Counted from the stretch's first letter, positions 9,774-19,004 are shown. The stretch is DNA of 58,231 bases from an uncultured Clostridia bacterium (GCA_947627935.1 CANQXY010000007.1:1-58231), one strand, 5' to 3'. Numbers and translations are program-made. Notes: generated from the sequence alone by a model not told the origin.

Positions 9774-9803
9774 AAGAATCACCAGTTTATATTGGTGATT
9801 CTT
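9774..9803 (+). terminator. Hairpin terminator after fbp
   Basis: AAGAATCACCA (9774-9784) pairs with TGGTGATTCTT (9793-9803). The T-tract on the plus strand is weak, so termination may be incomplete. Confidence 0.65.
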
Positions 9804-9894
9804 AAAGTTATTTAAACGTATTTTACGTATTTTACTTGTAATTTTGCTAAATAAAGTATATAATAAAGCAGAATTTTAATAAGGAGATGATTAA

Positions 9895-10182
9895 ATGCAA
9901 GTAAGTAGAGAAGAAATTTTACATATTGCAAACTTAGCTCATTTAAATTTAGAAGAAAATGAAATAGAAAAATATCAAACAAATTTGCAAGATATCTTAA
10001 ATTTTGCAAATATAGTTAATAATGCACCAGTAGAAGGATTAGATATAACTGTAGGCGCAAACGAAGCTAAAAATGTATTTAGAAAAGATGAAATTGAAAT
10101 ATTTGAAGATAATGAAAGTTTATTGAAAAATGCTATTAACCCAGAACAAAATATGTTCAAGATTCCAAAAGTTATTAATTAG
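9895..10182 (+). CDS. gatC: Asp/Glu-tRNA amidotransferase subunit C
   Basis: GatC is the small scaffold of the GatCAB amidotransferase, which converts Glu-tRNA(Gln) and/or Asp-tRNA(Asn) to Gln-tRNA and Asn-tRNA. The 95-residue sequence has the family pattern ILHIANLAHLNLEENEIEKY at the N-terminus and a central VEGLDITVG segment. AAGGAGATG precedes the ATG. It opens the gatC-nucleotidase-gatA-gatB operon. The presence of the pathway suggests the organism lacks glutaminyl- and/or asparaginyl-tRNA synthetase, though that cannot be checked here. Confidence 0.95.
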   Translation: MQVSREEILHIANLAHLNLEENEIEKYQTNLQDILNFANIVNNAPVEGLDITVGANEAKNVFRKDEIEIFEDNESLLKNAINPEQNMFKIPKVIN

Positions 10183-10191
10183 GAGGAAAAA

Positions 10192-10788
10192 ATGAATATA
10201 GGAATTGATATAGATGATACCATATCAAATACATATGATATACTATTTAACTATGCACAAAAATATACAATAGTAGATAAAAATAGACAATTAAAAGATG
10301 TTAATAGAAATGCAACAACACATATGTATGCAACTACATTTCATAATTGGAGTAGTCAAGAAGAAACAGAATTTTTCAATAAATATTATGGTAATATATT
10401 AAAAGAAGTAAAACCCAAAATGTTTTCAGCAGAAGTAATTAATAAATTAAAATCAGAAGGACATAAAATATATTTAATAACAGCTAGATTTAAAGTAGAA
10501 ACTGCTGATGTAAAAGGATTAACTTTAAAATGGTTAAAAGAAAATAATATAAAATATGATGAATTAATAATGAATATAGAAGATAAACTTAAAATGGCAA
10601 AAGAAAAGAAAATCGATATATTTGTTGATGATAGTATAAAAAATTGTGAAGCTATTGCTAATGGCAATATAAAGACATTTATGATGGATTCTATAGTAAA
10701 TATAAATTATCAAAATGAAAAAGTAAAAAGAGTATACTCTTGGCCACATTTATATCAAGAAATAAAAATATATGAGGAGGTAATTTAA
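10192..10788 (+). CDS. HAD-superfamily 5'-nucleotidase-like phosphatase (NT5C/YqfW type)
   Basis: A 198-residue haloacid-dehalogenase phosphatase of the 5'(3')-deoxyribonucleotidase group. It starts with the nucleophile motif GIDIDDTI (Asp6 and Asp8), has motif II in YLITAR (about residue 97) and motif IV in FVDDSIKN (about 143). The cap region contains a tryptophan/His-rich HNWSSQEE segment. It lies 9 bases after gatC, and its stop codon overlaps the gatA start (TAATG), so it is translationally coupled inside the gat operon. Substrate is unknown; a nucleotide or sugar phosphate is plausible. The position between gatC and gatA is unusual. Confidence 0.8.
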   Translation: MNIGIDIDDTISNTYDILFNYAQKYTIVDKNRQLKDVNRNATTHMYATTFHNWSSQEETEFFNKYYGNILKEVKPKMFSAEVINKLKSEGHKIYLITARFKVETADVKGLTLKWLKENNIKYDELIMNIEDKLKMAKEKKIDIFVDDSIKNCEAIANGNIKTFMMDSIVNINYQNEKVKRVYSWPHLYQEIKIYEEVI

Positions 10789-12266
10789 TGAATATAACAG
10801 AATTTACAGTTCATGAATTACAAGAAAAATTAAAAAATAAAGAATTAACGATAACTGAAATCACAAAAGCATATGTAGATAGAATTAATGAAAAAGAAAA
10901 AGATGTACAAGCTTTTGTTACAACATTAACTGATGAAGCTATTTCTCAAGCTAAAGATATACAAGCTAAAGTAGAAAGTGGAGAAATAAAAGGAGATTTA
11001 GCAGGTATTCCAATAGGAATAAAGGATAACTTATGTACAAAAGGAATAAAAACAACTTGTTCTTCAAAAATGCTAGAAAATTTTATTTCACCATATAATG
11101 CAACAGTTGTTGAAAAAATAAATGATGAAAATATGATTGATTTAGGAAAATTAAATATGGATGAATTTGCTATGGGAGGTTCAACAGAAACTTCATATTT
11201 TGCAAAAACTAGAAATCCATGGAATTTAACTAAAGTACCAGGAGGATCATCAGGAGGAAGTGCTGCAGCAGTAGCTTCTAATATGGTGCCTTGGGCTTTA
11301 GGTAGTGATACAGGAGGATCTATTAGACAACCATCAAGTTTTTGTGGAGTTGTAGGATTAAAACCTACATATGGTTTAGTTTCAAGATATGGATTAGTAG
11401 CATTTGCATCTTCACTTGATCAAATAGGCCCAATAACAAAAGATGTAACAGATAGTGCAATTCTTTTAAATTTAATTGCAGGACATGATAAAAAAGATAC
11501 AACATCAGTAGATATGCCTAAAAAAGATTATTTAAAAGCATTAACAGGAAATATTAAAGGATTAAAAATTGCTATACCTAAAGAATTCTTTGGAGAAGGA
11601 ATTAATGAAGAAGTAAAAAATAAATTATATGAAGCAATTGAAACTTATAAAAAACTAGGTGCGCAAGTAGAAGAAATATCTTTAGATGTAGCTCAATATG
11701 CATTAGCAACATATTATATAATTGCATGTGCTGAAGCAAGTTCAAATTTAGGAAGATTTGATGGAATAAGATATACATATAGAACACAAGAATTTAAGAA
11801 CTTAAAGGAATTATATAAAAAATCTAGAAGTGAAGGATTTGGAGATGAAGTAAAAAGAAGAATAATTCTTGGAACATATGTATTGTCTTCTGGATATTAT
11901 GATGCATATTATAAAAAAGCTCAACAAGTTCGTACTTTAGTTACAAATGAATTTAACAAAGCATTTGAAAAATATGATGTTATTTTAACACCAACATCAC
12001 CAACAGTTGCATTTGGAATAGGAGAAAAATCAAATAATCCACTTGAAATGTATCTAGCAGATATATGCACAGTTTCTGTAAATATAGCTGGACTTCCTGG
12101 AATATCAATACCATGTGGAGTAGATAGTCAAGGAATGCCAATAGGTATGCAATTAATAGGTAATAAATTCTGTGAAGAAACAATTTTAAATGCAGCATAT
12201 ACATTTGAACAAGAAATTAAATTTAGAGAAAACTACAAACCTGAGTTTAAGGGAGGTGCTAAATAA
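10788..12266 (+). CDS. gatA: Asp/Glu-tRNA amidotransferase subunit A
   Basis: GatA is the glutaminase of GatCAB and belongs to the amidase-signature family. The Ser-cisSer-Lys triad is visible: Lys in GIPIGIKDN (about residue 79), the glycine/serine-rich segment [14 protein letters not shown] (about 150-160) and the serine in DTGGSIRQP (about 178). Length (492) is normal. The start ATG overlaps the upstream stop by one base and has GAGGAGG upstream. gatB begins in the same TAATG overlap at the other end. The carboxyl part has [11 protein letters not shown]. Confidence 0.97.
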   Translation: MNITEFTVHELQEKLKNKELTITEITKAYVDRINEKEKDVQAFVTTLTDEAISQAKDIQAKVESGEIKGDLAGIPIGIKDNLCTKGIKTTCSSKMLENFISPYNATVVEKINDENMIDLGKLNMDEFAMGGSTETSYFAKTRNPWNLTKVPGGSSGGSAAAVASNMVPWALGSDTGGSIRQPSSFCGVVGLKPTYGLVSRYGLVAFASSLDQIGPITKDVTDSAILLNLIAGHDKKDTTSVDMPKKDYLKALTGNIKGLKIAIPKEFFGEGINEEVKNKLYEAIETYKKLGAQVEEISLDVAQYALATYYIIACAEASSNLGRFDGIRYTYRTQEFKNLKELYKKSRSEGFGDEVKRRIILGTYVLSSGYYDAYYKKAQQVRTLVTNEFNKAFEKYDVILTPTSPTVAFGIGEKSNNPLEMYLADICTVSVNIAGLPGISIPCGVDSQGMPIGMQLIGNKFCEETILNAAYTFEQEIKFRENYKPEFKGGAK

Positions 12267-13705
12267 TGTCAAGAGAAGATTATGAAGTTATAATTGGACT
12301 AGAAGTACATGCTGAACTTTCAACAAAAACAAAAATATTCTGCAGTTGTCCAACAGAATTTGGTGCTAGTCCAAATACACATACATGCCCAATTTGTATG
12401 GCAATGCCTGGAACACTTCCAGTTTTAAATGAAAAAGTTGTAGAATATGCTGTAAAAGCAGGATTAGCTACAAATTGTACAATATCTAGAGATAGTAAAA
12501 ATGATAGAAAAAATTATTTTTATCCAGACTTGCCAAAAGCATACCAAATTTCACAATATGATAAACCATTATGTGAAGAAGGATATGTAGAAATAGATAC
12601 TAATGAAGGTAAAAAGAAAATAAGATTAGAGAGAATCCATATAGAAGAAGATGCAGGAAAATTAAATCATGATGAATTTGGTGGAGGAAGTTTAGTAGAT
12701 TTAAATAGAGCTGGAGTTCCTTTAATAGAAATAGTTTCAAAACCTGATTTAAGAAGTTCTGAAGAAGTAGAACAATACCTAAGAAAATTAAAATCTATAT
12801 TAGAATATATTGAAGTGTCTGACTGCAAAATGCAAGAAGGTTCTTTAAGAGCAGATGTTAATGTTTCTGTAAGAAGAAAAGGTGATGAGAAACTTGGAAC
12901 ACGTACAGAAATGAAAAATATGAATTCATTTAGAAGTATAACAAGAGCGATTGAATATGAGGTAGAAAGACAAATAGATGTAATTGATGATGGAGGAAAA
13001 GTAGAACAAGAAACATTAAGATGGGATGATGTTTCAGGAAAGACTTTTTCAATGAGAGATAAAGAAGATGCTCAAGATTATAGATATTTTCCTGATCCAG
13101 ATTTAGTTGCAATAAAATTATCTGAAGAATATATAGAAGATATAAAAAATAAATTACCAGAATTGCCAGAAAGTAGAAAAGAGAGATATTTAAAAGAATT
13201 TAATTTATCTGAAAAAGATGCTAAATTAATAACATCTTCTAAATATTTATCAGACTTATTTGAGGAAGCAACTGCAATATGTGGAAATGCAAAAGCTGTT
13301 AATAATTGGATTATATCTGATATTTCAAGGATATTAAATGAAACAGAAATGGATCCAATTGAAATACCATTTGATAGTAAACAATTAGCAAAATTAGTAA
13401 TGTTAATAGATAAAGGAACAATTAGTTCAAGTATTGGAAAGAAAGTATTAACTGAATTATTCGAAAATCCTAAGGATCCAGAAGAAATTATAAAAGAAAA
13501 AGGATGGATTCAAATATCAGATGAAGGAGCTATAAAAGAAGTTGTTTTAAAAGTTATTGAAGCAAATCCACAATCTGTGTCAGACTTTAAAGGCGGAAAA
13601 GATAAAGCATTAGGATTTTTAGTTGGACAAGCAATGAAAGAAACAAAAGGAAAAGCAAATCCACAAATGTTAAATCAAATGTTTAAAGAAGAACTTACAA
13701 AATAA
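12266..13705 (+). CDS. gatB: Asp/Glu-tRNA amidotransferase subunit B
   Basis: GatB is the kinase/amidotransferase subunit that phosphorylates the misacylated aminoacyl-tRNA. The 479-residue protein starts EVIIGLEVHAELSTKTKIFC, with the zinc-type cysteines in CSCP and CPICMAMPG. It has the catalytic-core motif IHIEEDAGKL and the segment VNVSVRRKG, and ends with a YqeY-like tRNA-binding tail (about 330-479). It is the last gene of the operon and ends at a bidirectional terminator. Confidence 0.97.
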   Translation: MSREDYEVIIGLEVHAELSTKTKIFCSCPTEFGASPNTHTCPICMAMPGTLPVLNEKVVEYAVKAGLATNCTISRDSKNDRKNYFYPDLPKAYQISQYDKPLCEEGYVEIDTNEGKKKIRLERIHIEEDAGKLNHDEFGGGSLVDLNRAGVPLIEIVSKPDLRSSEEVEQYLRKLKSILEYIEVSDCKMQEGSLRADVNVSVRRKGDEKLGTRTEMKNMNSFRSITRAIEYEVERQIDVIDDGGKVEQETLRWDDVSGKTFSMRDKEDAQDYRYFPDPDLVAIKLSEEYIEDIKNKLPELPESRKERYLKEFNLSEKDAKLITSSKYLSDLFEEATAICGNAKAVNNWIISDISRILNETEMDPIEIPFDSKQLAKLVMLIDKGTISSSIGKKVLTELFENPKDPEEIIKEKGWIQISDEGAIKEVVLKVIEANPQSVSDFKGGKDKALGFLVGQAMKETKGKANPQMLNQMFKEELTK

Positions 13706-13707
13706 AA

Positions 13708-13741
13708 AAATAACTCATACTATTTGTATGAGTTATTTTAT
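13708..13741. terminator. Bidirectional terminator between gatB and the small membrane gene
   Basis: TAACTCATAC (13711-13720) pairs perfectly with GTATGAGTTA (13726-13735), with an A-run before and a T-run after. It serves both convergent genes and overlaps the minus-strand stop codon. Confidence 0.88.
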
Positions 13742-13986
13742 ATTATCTGTTTTTTTATAGAATCTACGACTATTCCACAAATTATAAATTCTATTGAAAA
13801 GATTAAACTTAATTTAAATAATGATAAACCTATGTAATATAAATTAGGAGAAAAAGATATTGTTTCATATGTAAGTAAAACTAAAATAGATAATATACAA
13901 ATTCCAAAACATATTTTTAATCCATATTTCATTATTTTATATGTAAGTTTATCTAAATTTTTTAAACTATTAATTATACTTTTCAT
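13738..13986 (-). CDS. Small membrane protein, two to three transmembrane segments, unknown function
   Basis: An 82-residue hydrophobic protein. After a basic amphipathic start (MKSIINSLKNLDKLTYKIMK) it has two clear membrane spans, ICFGICILSILVLLTY and LFKLSLIFSIEFIICGIVV, and ends in a short basic tail. I chose the ATG at 13986 because GAGGTG lies 7 bases upstream; the GTG three codons earlier overlaps that site. It is transcribed away from rpsT and mscL on the minus strand and its stop lies in the shared terminator. I do not recognise a family. Confidence 0.6.
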   Translation of the reverse strand: MKSIINSLKNLDKLTYKIMKYGLKICFGICILSILVLLTYETISFSPNLYYIGLSLFKLSLIFSIEFIICGIVVDSIKKQII

Positions 13987-14050
13987 ATGTAACACCTCTA
14001 TATTAATGGTAACATATTTAAAATACCAAATTCAATGGAAATAAGAGGCA

Positions 14051-14080
14051 ACAAAAAATCTCGCCTTTAGCGAGATTTAA
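14051..14080 (-). terminator. Terminator of rpsT
   Basis: AAATCTCGC (14056-14064) pairs with GCGAGATTT (14070-14078). On the minus strand it is followed by a run of Ts, so it terminates the rpsT transcript. Confidence 0.85.
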
Positions 14081-14111
14081 TAAAAAACTATGCATAATTT
14101 TTTATTTTTGT

Positions 14112-14378
14112 TTAAGCAATAGCTGCATTTAATTTTTTTGATAAATTTGATTTTTTTCTAGCTGCAGTGTTTTTAACAATAACACCTTTAGTACAAGCTT
14201 GATCTATTTTTTTAGTAGCTTCTGAAAATAGAACTTTTGCTTCTTCTATGTTTCCAGCCTCTATTGCTTGTTCAAATTTTTTAACAGCTGATTTATAACC
14301 AGATTTTATCATATTATTTCTTAAAGTTTTTTTCTCAATAATTTTAACTCTTTTTTTAGCTGATTTAATGTTTGGCAT
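14112..14378 (-). CDS. rpsT: 30S ribosomal protein S20
   Basis: S20 binds the 5' and 3' minor domains of 16S rRNA. The 88-residue basic protein starts [21 protein letters not shown] and contains the typical [21 protein letters not shown] tail in two parts. A GAGGAGGTG site precedes the ATG by about 10 bases. It is monocistronic with its own terminator and is separated from mscL by about 90 bases. Confidence 0.97.
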   Translation of the reverse strand: MPNIKSAKKRVKIIEKKTLRNNMIKSGYKSAVKKFEQAIEAGNIEEAKVLFSEATKKIDQACTKGVIVKNTAARKKSNLSKKLNAAIA

Positions 14379-14470
14379 ATCTTAAAGCACCTCCTCTTAG
14401 TAAAATAAACTATAACGCCTAGTATTATAACATATAATAAAAGCTTTGGCAAGTGGTAAAATAAATTTTT

Positions 14471-14989
14471 TTATTCCTCAATTTTTAATTGTTCTCCGTC
14501 TTCTAATTCTTCTTTATTTTCTTCTATAATTGAAGTACAATGAGGACATCTTGTAGCTTTAATGTTTACTTCACTATAGCAGAATGGACAAATCTTGCTT
14601 GTTGGTTCTACGATTTCTTTAGCTTTTTTCTTTTTTAATTTTCCTTTTTTATCTAATTTTTCAGTAAATTTTTCTAATTGCCCAAATTTAACTTTTTCTA
14701 ATTTTTTATTTAAATTATTAAGATATGTAATAAATAAGAAAATAGAGAAAGCTATAATTAAAAAATTAACTATTTCAGTAATAAAATTACCATATTTAAT
14801 TGTAGAGTTTCCAATCGCAAATGTCATATCAGAAAAATCTACTTTTCCTGTAATTATAGATACACATGGCATAATAATATCTGAAACTAGAGAATTTACT
14901 ATTTTTTGAAACGCTCCACCAATAATTACACCAACAGCTAAATCCATAATATTTCCTCTTGTTGCAAATTCTTTAAATTCTTTTAACAT
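14471..14989 (-). CDS. mscL: Large-conductance mechanosensitive channel MscL with C-terminal zinc ribbon
   Basis: MscL opens under membrane tension to release solutes during hypo-osmotic shock. The 172-residue form begins [20 protein letters not shown], the family hallmark, followed by TM1 ([20 protein letters not shown]) and TM2 ([15 protein letters not shown]). I chose the ATG at 14989 because GGAGG lies 9 bases upstream; the longer reading has no such site. Unlike the usual 120-150 residue protein, it continues through a lysine-rich linker into a zinc ribbon with CPFC (about 128) and CPHC (about 147), then an acidic tail. The role of the ribbon is unknown. Confidence 0.93.
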   Translation of the reverse strand: MLKEFKEFATRGNIMDLAVGVIIGGAFQKIVNSLVSDIIMPCVSIITGKVDFSDMTFAIGNSTIKYGNFITEIVNFLIIAFSIFLFITYLNNLNKKLEKVKFGQLEKFTEKLDKKGKLKKKKAKEIVEPTSKICPFCYSEVNIKATRCPHCTSIIEENKEELEDGEQLKIEE

Positions 14990-15110
14990 AATATATACCT
15001 CCATAATAATTATAATTTTATAATAAAATATTATCAAAAAAAAGTCAATATATAGTTGTAATATGTATGTAAATATGATATATTGTAGAAGAAAAATAGG
15101 AGGTATACAT

Positions 15111-15557
15111 ATGATAGCAATAGGTAGTGACCATGGAGGTTACAAATTAAAAGAAGAAATAAAAAAATATTTAGATGAGAAAGATATAGAATATAAAGAT
15201 TTTGGTACATATTCAGAAGAAAGTGTTGATTATCCTGAAATAGCAAAAGCAGTAGCAAAGTCTATTCAAAGTAAAGAAACTGAAAAAGGAATATTAATTT
15301 GTAGATCAGGTATAGGAATGAGCATTGTTGCAAATAAATATAAAGGAATAAGATGTACACCTTGTTATAATGAAGAAATAGCAAAATATTCTAGAATGCA
15401 TAATAACAGTAATCTGTTAGCTTTAGGTGCAGATTATATTAGTACAAACGAAGCAATATGTATAGTAAGAATGTATCTTGCAACAGAATATGAAGGTGGA
15501 AGACATGATGCAAGATTAAAAATGATAGAGCAAATAGAAAATGAAAATATGAAATAG
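15111..15557 (+). CDS. rpiB: Ribose-5-phosphate isomerase B
   Basis: RpiB interconverts ribose 5-phosphate and ribulose 5-phosphate. The 149-residue protein starts [17 protein letters not shown], has the catalytic cysteine region in [17 protein letters not shown] (about 65-75), and the loop [17 protein letters not shown]. The ATG at 15111 has GGAGGTATAC upstream, which rules out the upstream in-frame start. It is divergent from mscL and followed after 13 bases by the WecA-rubredoxin gene, so these are probably co-transcribed. In many clostridia rpiB also lies next to a cell-wall undecaprenyl-phosphate transferase gene (general knowledge). Confidence 0.95.
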   Translation: MIAIGSDHGGYKLKEEIKKYLDEKDIEYKDFGTYSEESVDYPEIAKAVAKSIQSKETEKGILICRSGIGMSIVANKYKGIRCTPCYNEEIAKYSRMHNNSNLLALGADYISTNEAICIVRMYLATEYEGGRHDARLKMIEQIENENMK

Positions 15558-15570
15558 TGGAGGATAAGCT

Positions 15571-16815
15571 ATGTGGGGGAATATAGCAATAGCTTTTCTA
15601 TTAGCATATATAGTATCATTTATGGCAACACCATATACTATAAAAATTGCTAATAAAGTAGGAGCGGTTGATATACCTAAAGATAAAAGAAGAATGCATA
15701 ATAATTCTATGCCTAAATTTGGAGGACCAGCAGTAATATTAGGCTTTTTAGTATCTGTAGTATATTTACTTGTTATAATGAGCATAGATGGAAGTTTTAA
15801 TTTATTTTCAGAAGAACAATATGGATATAAATTAATAGGATTATTTTTGGGAATAGTTATAATAGCAATTACTGGAATTTTAGATGATATAAAAACAATT
15901 AAACCAATCACAAAACTTATAGGACAAACATTAGCTGCTGCAGTTATTGTATCATTTGGAATACAAATAGAACATCTAAGTATACCATTTTTATATAATA
16001 TAGGGTTAAGTGATGCATTTTCTGTAATACTTACAATTATTTGGATTGTAGGAGTTACAAATGCAATAAATTTAATAGATGGATTAGACGGACTATCAGC
16101 AGGTATATCAATAATATCTTGTTTATCTTTATTAATTATATTTGCTTTAAATGGTTCACCATTGATAGCAATTATATTAACAACAGCATTAGTTGGTTCA
16201 TTAATTGGATTTTTACCATTTAATTTTTCACCAGCAAAAACATTTATTGGAGATACAGGTTCAAATTTTTTAGGATTTATACTTGCAGTTGTATCAATAT
16301 TAGGGGTTGCTAAAACATATACAGCAGTTGTTATAGTTTTACCAGTAATTGTTTTAGGACTACCAATTTTTGATGTTATATGTGCTATAATAAGAAGAAT
16401 TATAAAAGGAAAATCATTAAAGGCAGTATTTCAAGCAGATAAAGGACATTTACATCATAAATTAGTTGCAAAAGGATTTAGCCAAAAGCAAGCAGTATTG
16501 ATATTATATGGAATAAGTGCTGCATTTGGAATGTTTGCAGTAATTTTATTTGATAGTGGTATATGGAAAGCAATTTCATTTTTATTAATGGTTATAGCAT
16601 CAGTAGCTTTAGGCTATAAAAATTTATTTAAAGATAAACTTCAAGAAAATAAGGGAACAATGATGGAATGTATAGTATGTAAATATATATATAATCCTAA
16701 ATATGGAAATGAAAAAGCTGGAGTAAAACCAGGAACTGAATTTAATCAGTTGCCAGAAAATTGGGTATGTCCAGTATGTGGAGAAGGAAAAGATATGTTT
16801 GAAATACATGAATAA
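15571..16815 (+). CDS. UDP-GlcNAc:undecaprenyl-phosphate transferase (WecA/TagO-like) fused to rubredoxin
   Basis: Residues 1-355 form a multispanning MraY/WecA-family phosphoglycosyl transferase that starts a lipid-linked glycan such as teichoic acid. The family motifs are ILDDIKTIKPITK (about 109), NAINLIDGLDGLSAG (about 165), GDTGSNFLGF (about 228) and the cytoplasmic HLHHKL (about 291). Residues 365-414 are a complete rubredoxin: Cys367/Cys370 and Cys400/Cys403 with YIYNP, GVKPGT and WVCPVCG. The reading frame is continuous. An ATGATG at 16660-16665 preceded by AAGGGA could also allow separate initiation of the rubredoxin. The gene ends at a hairpin terminator. The fusion of a membrane transferase to a redox protein is not one I know. 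Confidence 0.9.
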   Translation: MWGNIAIAFLLAYIVSFMATPYTIKIANKVGAVDIPKDKRRMHNNSMPKFGGPAVILGFLVSVVYLLVIMSIDGSFNLFSEEQYGYKLIGLFLGIVIIAITGILDDIKTIKPITKLIGQTLAAAVIVSFGIQIEHLSIPFLYNIGLSDAFSVILTIIWIVGVTNAINLIDGLDGLSAGISIISCLSLLIIFALNGSPLIAIILTTALVGSLIGFLPFNFSPAKTFIGDTGSNFLGFILAVVSILGVAKTYTAVVIVLPVIVLGLPIFDVICAIIRRIIKGKSLKAVFQADKGHLHHKLVAKGFSQKQAVLILYGISAAFGMFAVILFDSGIWKAISFLLMVIASVALGYKNLFKDKLQENKGTMMECIVCKYIYNPKYGNEKAGVKPGTEFNQLPENWVCPVCGEGKDMFEIHE

Positions 16816-16855
16816 AATACAAAAGACTAATTATTATATGTAATAATATATATAA

Positions 16856-16886
16856 GATTGGGCATGTATAATGTCCGATTTTTATA
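16856..16886 (+). terminator. Terminator after the WecA-rubredoxin gene
   Basis: ATTGGGCAT (16857-16865) pairs with ATGTCCGAT (16871-16879) with two G-U pairs, followed by TTTTT. Confidence 0.75.
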
Positions 16887-16988
16887 TGTTAATAAAAATA
16901 TAAAGAAAATGTATAATTATAGGAGATTTTGACTTTTTTAAAAAAAAGATGTATAATAAAATATAGATATTTTATTAGGAGGAATATT

Positions 16989-17639
16989 ATGCAATCATTT
17001 GTGAGTGTAGTAATACCAGCATATAATGAAGAAAAGAATATATTAAAAGTAATAAAACTTATAAAAAATAAAGATATAATAGATGAAATAATAATAGTTG
17101 ATAATTTATCTACAGACAGAACAGCAGAAATAGCAAGACAAGCTGGAACTATAGTAGTACAATGTAACAAACAAGGAAAAGGTTATGCTATGGAAGAAGG
17201 ATTAAAACATGTAAAAAATGAAGTAGTAATATTTTTAGATGCAGATATAGGAAATTATGATAAAAATGTAATAAATAATTTAGCAGAACCTGTAATAAAT
17301 GGCGAAGCAGATTTTGTAAAATCTATGTTTGAAAGAGAAGGTGGAAGAGTTACAGAGTTGGTTGCTAAACCTATGTTAGAAATATTATTTCCAGATATGT
17401 ATAAATTTTCACAACCATTAAGTGGTATGATTGCTGGAAAAAAATCTTTATTACAAAAAATACAATTTGAGAAGGATTATGGCGTAGATATTGGTATACT
17501 AATTGATATGATAAATATTGGAGCAAGAGTAAAAGAAGTACATATAGGAAAATTAAAAAATGAATCTAAAGAATGGCATTCACTAGAAAAAATGGCCAAA
17601 GAAGTTATGTCAGCAATATTAAAGAGAGCAAAGTATTAA
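16989..17639 (+). CDS. GT81-like glycosyltransferase resembling glucosyl-3-phosphoglycerate synthase
   Basis: A 216-residue GT-A fold transferase with the nucleotide-sugar pattern VVIPAYNEEKNI at the N-terminus and DAD at about residue 85. The C-terminal half has GRVTELVAKPML, QPLSGMIAGKK and YGVDIGILIDM, a series resembling actinobacterial GpgS, which makes glucosyl-3-phosphoglycerate, a glucosylglycerate precursor. The ATG at 16989 has TTAGGAGGA upstream, so the longer reading is rejected. The last codons form half of a bidirectional terminator shared with the convergent GT2 gene. A plain GT2 role is the alternative. Confidence 0.7.
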   Translation: MQSFVSVVIPAYNEEKNILKVIKLIKNKDIIDEIIIVDNLSTDRTAEIARQAGTIVVQCNKQGKGYAMEEGLKHVKNEVVIFLDADIGNYDKNVINNLAEPVINGEADFVKSMFEREGGRVTELVAKPMLEILFPDMYKFSQPLSGMIAGKKSLLQKIQFEKDYGVDIGILIDMINIGARVKEVHIGKLKNESKEWHSLEKMAKEVMSAILKRAKY

Positions 17640-17655
17640 TTTGCTCTCTTATTTA
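17621..17655. terminator. Bidirectional terminator overlapping both convergent coding ends
   Basis: AAGAGAGCAA (17622-17631) pairs with TTGCTCTCTT (17641-17650). The two stop codons lie in the loop and overlap by two bases, so each gene's last sense codons encode one arm. Confidence 0.8.
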
Positions 17656-18442
17656 ATATATTATCAATTGCACGATTTAATCTTACTGAAGCTCTACTAG
17701 CTTGCTGTTTAATTCTAGCATCTAAGAAACAGAAATTTTCTTTATCTATTATTTTATATAAGTCAAATAATTTATTTATTAATTTTATTGTATCAATAGA
17801 TTGATCTAATGTATAAGATGTTGTTGTAGAGGATGATCTACTATTGTATTTATAAAATATAAAATCAATGTATTCATATGTTTTTGATCTTTCTATTCCT
17901 AAAAATGCAAAATAAACATCTTCATATTTAATGGATTCTGGAAATCTAATATTGTTTTTTTGTATTAATTCATTTTTCCAGCAAATTGAAATAACGTTTA
18001 TAAATGAATTTTCTGCTAATCTATACTGTTTTTTAGAATTTTCTTCATTAGGAATTAATGATAAATTTCTATTTCCAAACATTTCTAATCCTAAATAAAC
18101 TATATCAGGATATGATGTTTTTTTAATTTTGTTTTCTAATTTTGCCAAAACATCTGAATTATATAAAAAATCATCAGAATCTAAAAATATTATATAATCT
18201 CCTGAACAATTATCTAATGCTATATTCCTTGCAGCTCCTTGCTTTAAATTTTTAGGGGTTGATAATATTTTTATATTATTATATTTCTTTAATATATTCA
18301 TAGTATTGTCTGTTGAGCAATCATCAACTACAATTATTTCATAATTTTTATATGTCTGTGAAATAACACTATCTAAACATGTTGTAATAAAATTTTCACA
18401 ATTATATGATGGTATTATAAAACTAAATTTTATGTTTTCCAT
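17636..18442 (-). CDS. Family 2 glycosyltransferase
   Basis: A 268-residue soluble GT-A glycosyltransferase, probably adding a sugar to a cell-surface glycan. The N-terminal domain has FSFIIPSYNCENFI, VDDCSTDNT (about 40), the metal-binding FLDSDD (about 90-95) and a lysine/arginine loop KQGAARNIAL. The C-terminal half is more variable, with KYEDVYFAF resembling the ED motif of GT2 enzymes. It overlaps the upstream histidine phosphatase gene by 20 bases, so translation is coupled. The acceptor cannot be read from sequence. Confidence 0.88.
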   Translation of the reverse strand: MENIKFSFIIPSYNCENFITTCLDSVISQTYKNYEIIVVDDCSTDNTMNILKKYNNIKILSTPKNLKQGAARNIALDNCSGDYIIFLDSDDFLYNSDVLAKLENKIKKTSYPDIVYLGLEMFGNRNLSLIPNEENSKKQYRLAENSFINVISICWKNELIQKNNIRFPESIKYEDVYFAFLGIERSKTYEYIDFIFYKYNSRSSSTTTSYTLDQSIDTIKLINKLFDLYKIIDKENFCFLDARIKQQASRASVRLNRAIDNILNKRAN

Positions 18443-19004
18443 ATGTTTCCTCCAATTGCTTTAATTTAATATTTTTAAAGATTTTGTAATTACAGGGTTC
18501 TAAATTATATTCAAATATATTTTCTTTAAATCCACATAAAATAGAAGAAATTGCAAGATTAACACCATTATGTGTTACTAGAAGAATATTATAATTACTA
18601 TTATTATATTTATCATATAAATCAGATAAAAAATAATATATTCTATTAAAAAAATTATTAATTGATTCTACATTATTATCAGAAAGATTTAAATCTAAAT
18701 CCCAATACTTTTTAAAATTTAACTGTTTTCCATTAAGCCCTTCATAATTTCCAAAGCTTCTTTCTAATAGCCTATTATCTTTTATTATATGTAAGTTTCT
18801 ATTATTAGCTATATAATTTGCAGTATCAACAGTTCTATTAAGTGGTGAACAATATATATAATCTATTTTGAAGTTTTTTAATTCTTCTGCAGTTTGTTTT
18901 GCTTGCTTTATTCCATTTTCATTCAAATCTATATTAGATATTCCTTGCAATAAATTGTCTACATTCCAATTAGTTTGGCCATGTCTTACTAAAATAATAT
19001 TCAT
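18423..19004 (-). CDS. Histidine phosphatase (phosphoglycerate mutase-like) family protein
   Basis: A 193-residue branch-1 histidine phosphatase. The phosphohistidine motif LVRHGQTNWN is at residues 5-14 and the second histidine lies in LLVTHNGVN (about 143). The substrate pocket has YCSPLNRTVDTA and LLERSFGNYEG. It lies first in a two-gene minus-strand unit with a GT2 gene and close to the GT81-like gene. GpgS pathways use a phosphatase of this family, so a glucosyl-phosphoglycerate phosphatase is one possibility; alpha-ribazole phosphatase (CobC) or a general phosphatase are others. Confidence 0.85.
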   Translation of the reverse strand: MNIILVRHGQTNWNVDNLLQGISNIDLNENGIKQAKQTAEELKNFKIDYIYCSPLNRTVDTANYIANNRNLHIIKDNRLLERSFGNYEGLNGKQLNFKKYWDLDLNLSDNNVESINNFFNRIYYFLSDLYDKYNNSNYNILLVTHNGVNLAISSILCGFKENIFEYNLEPCNYKIFKNIKLKQLEETYGKHKI

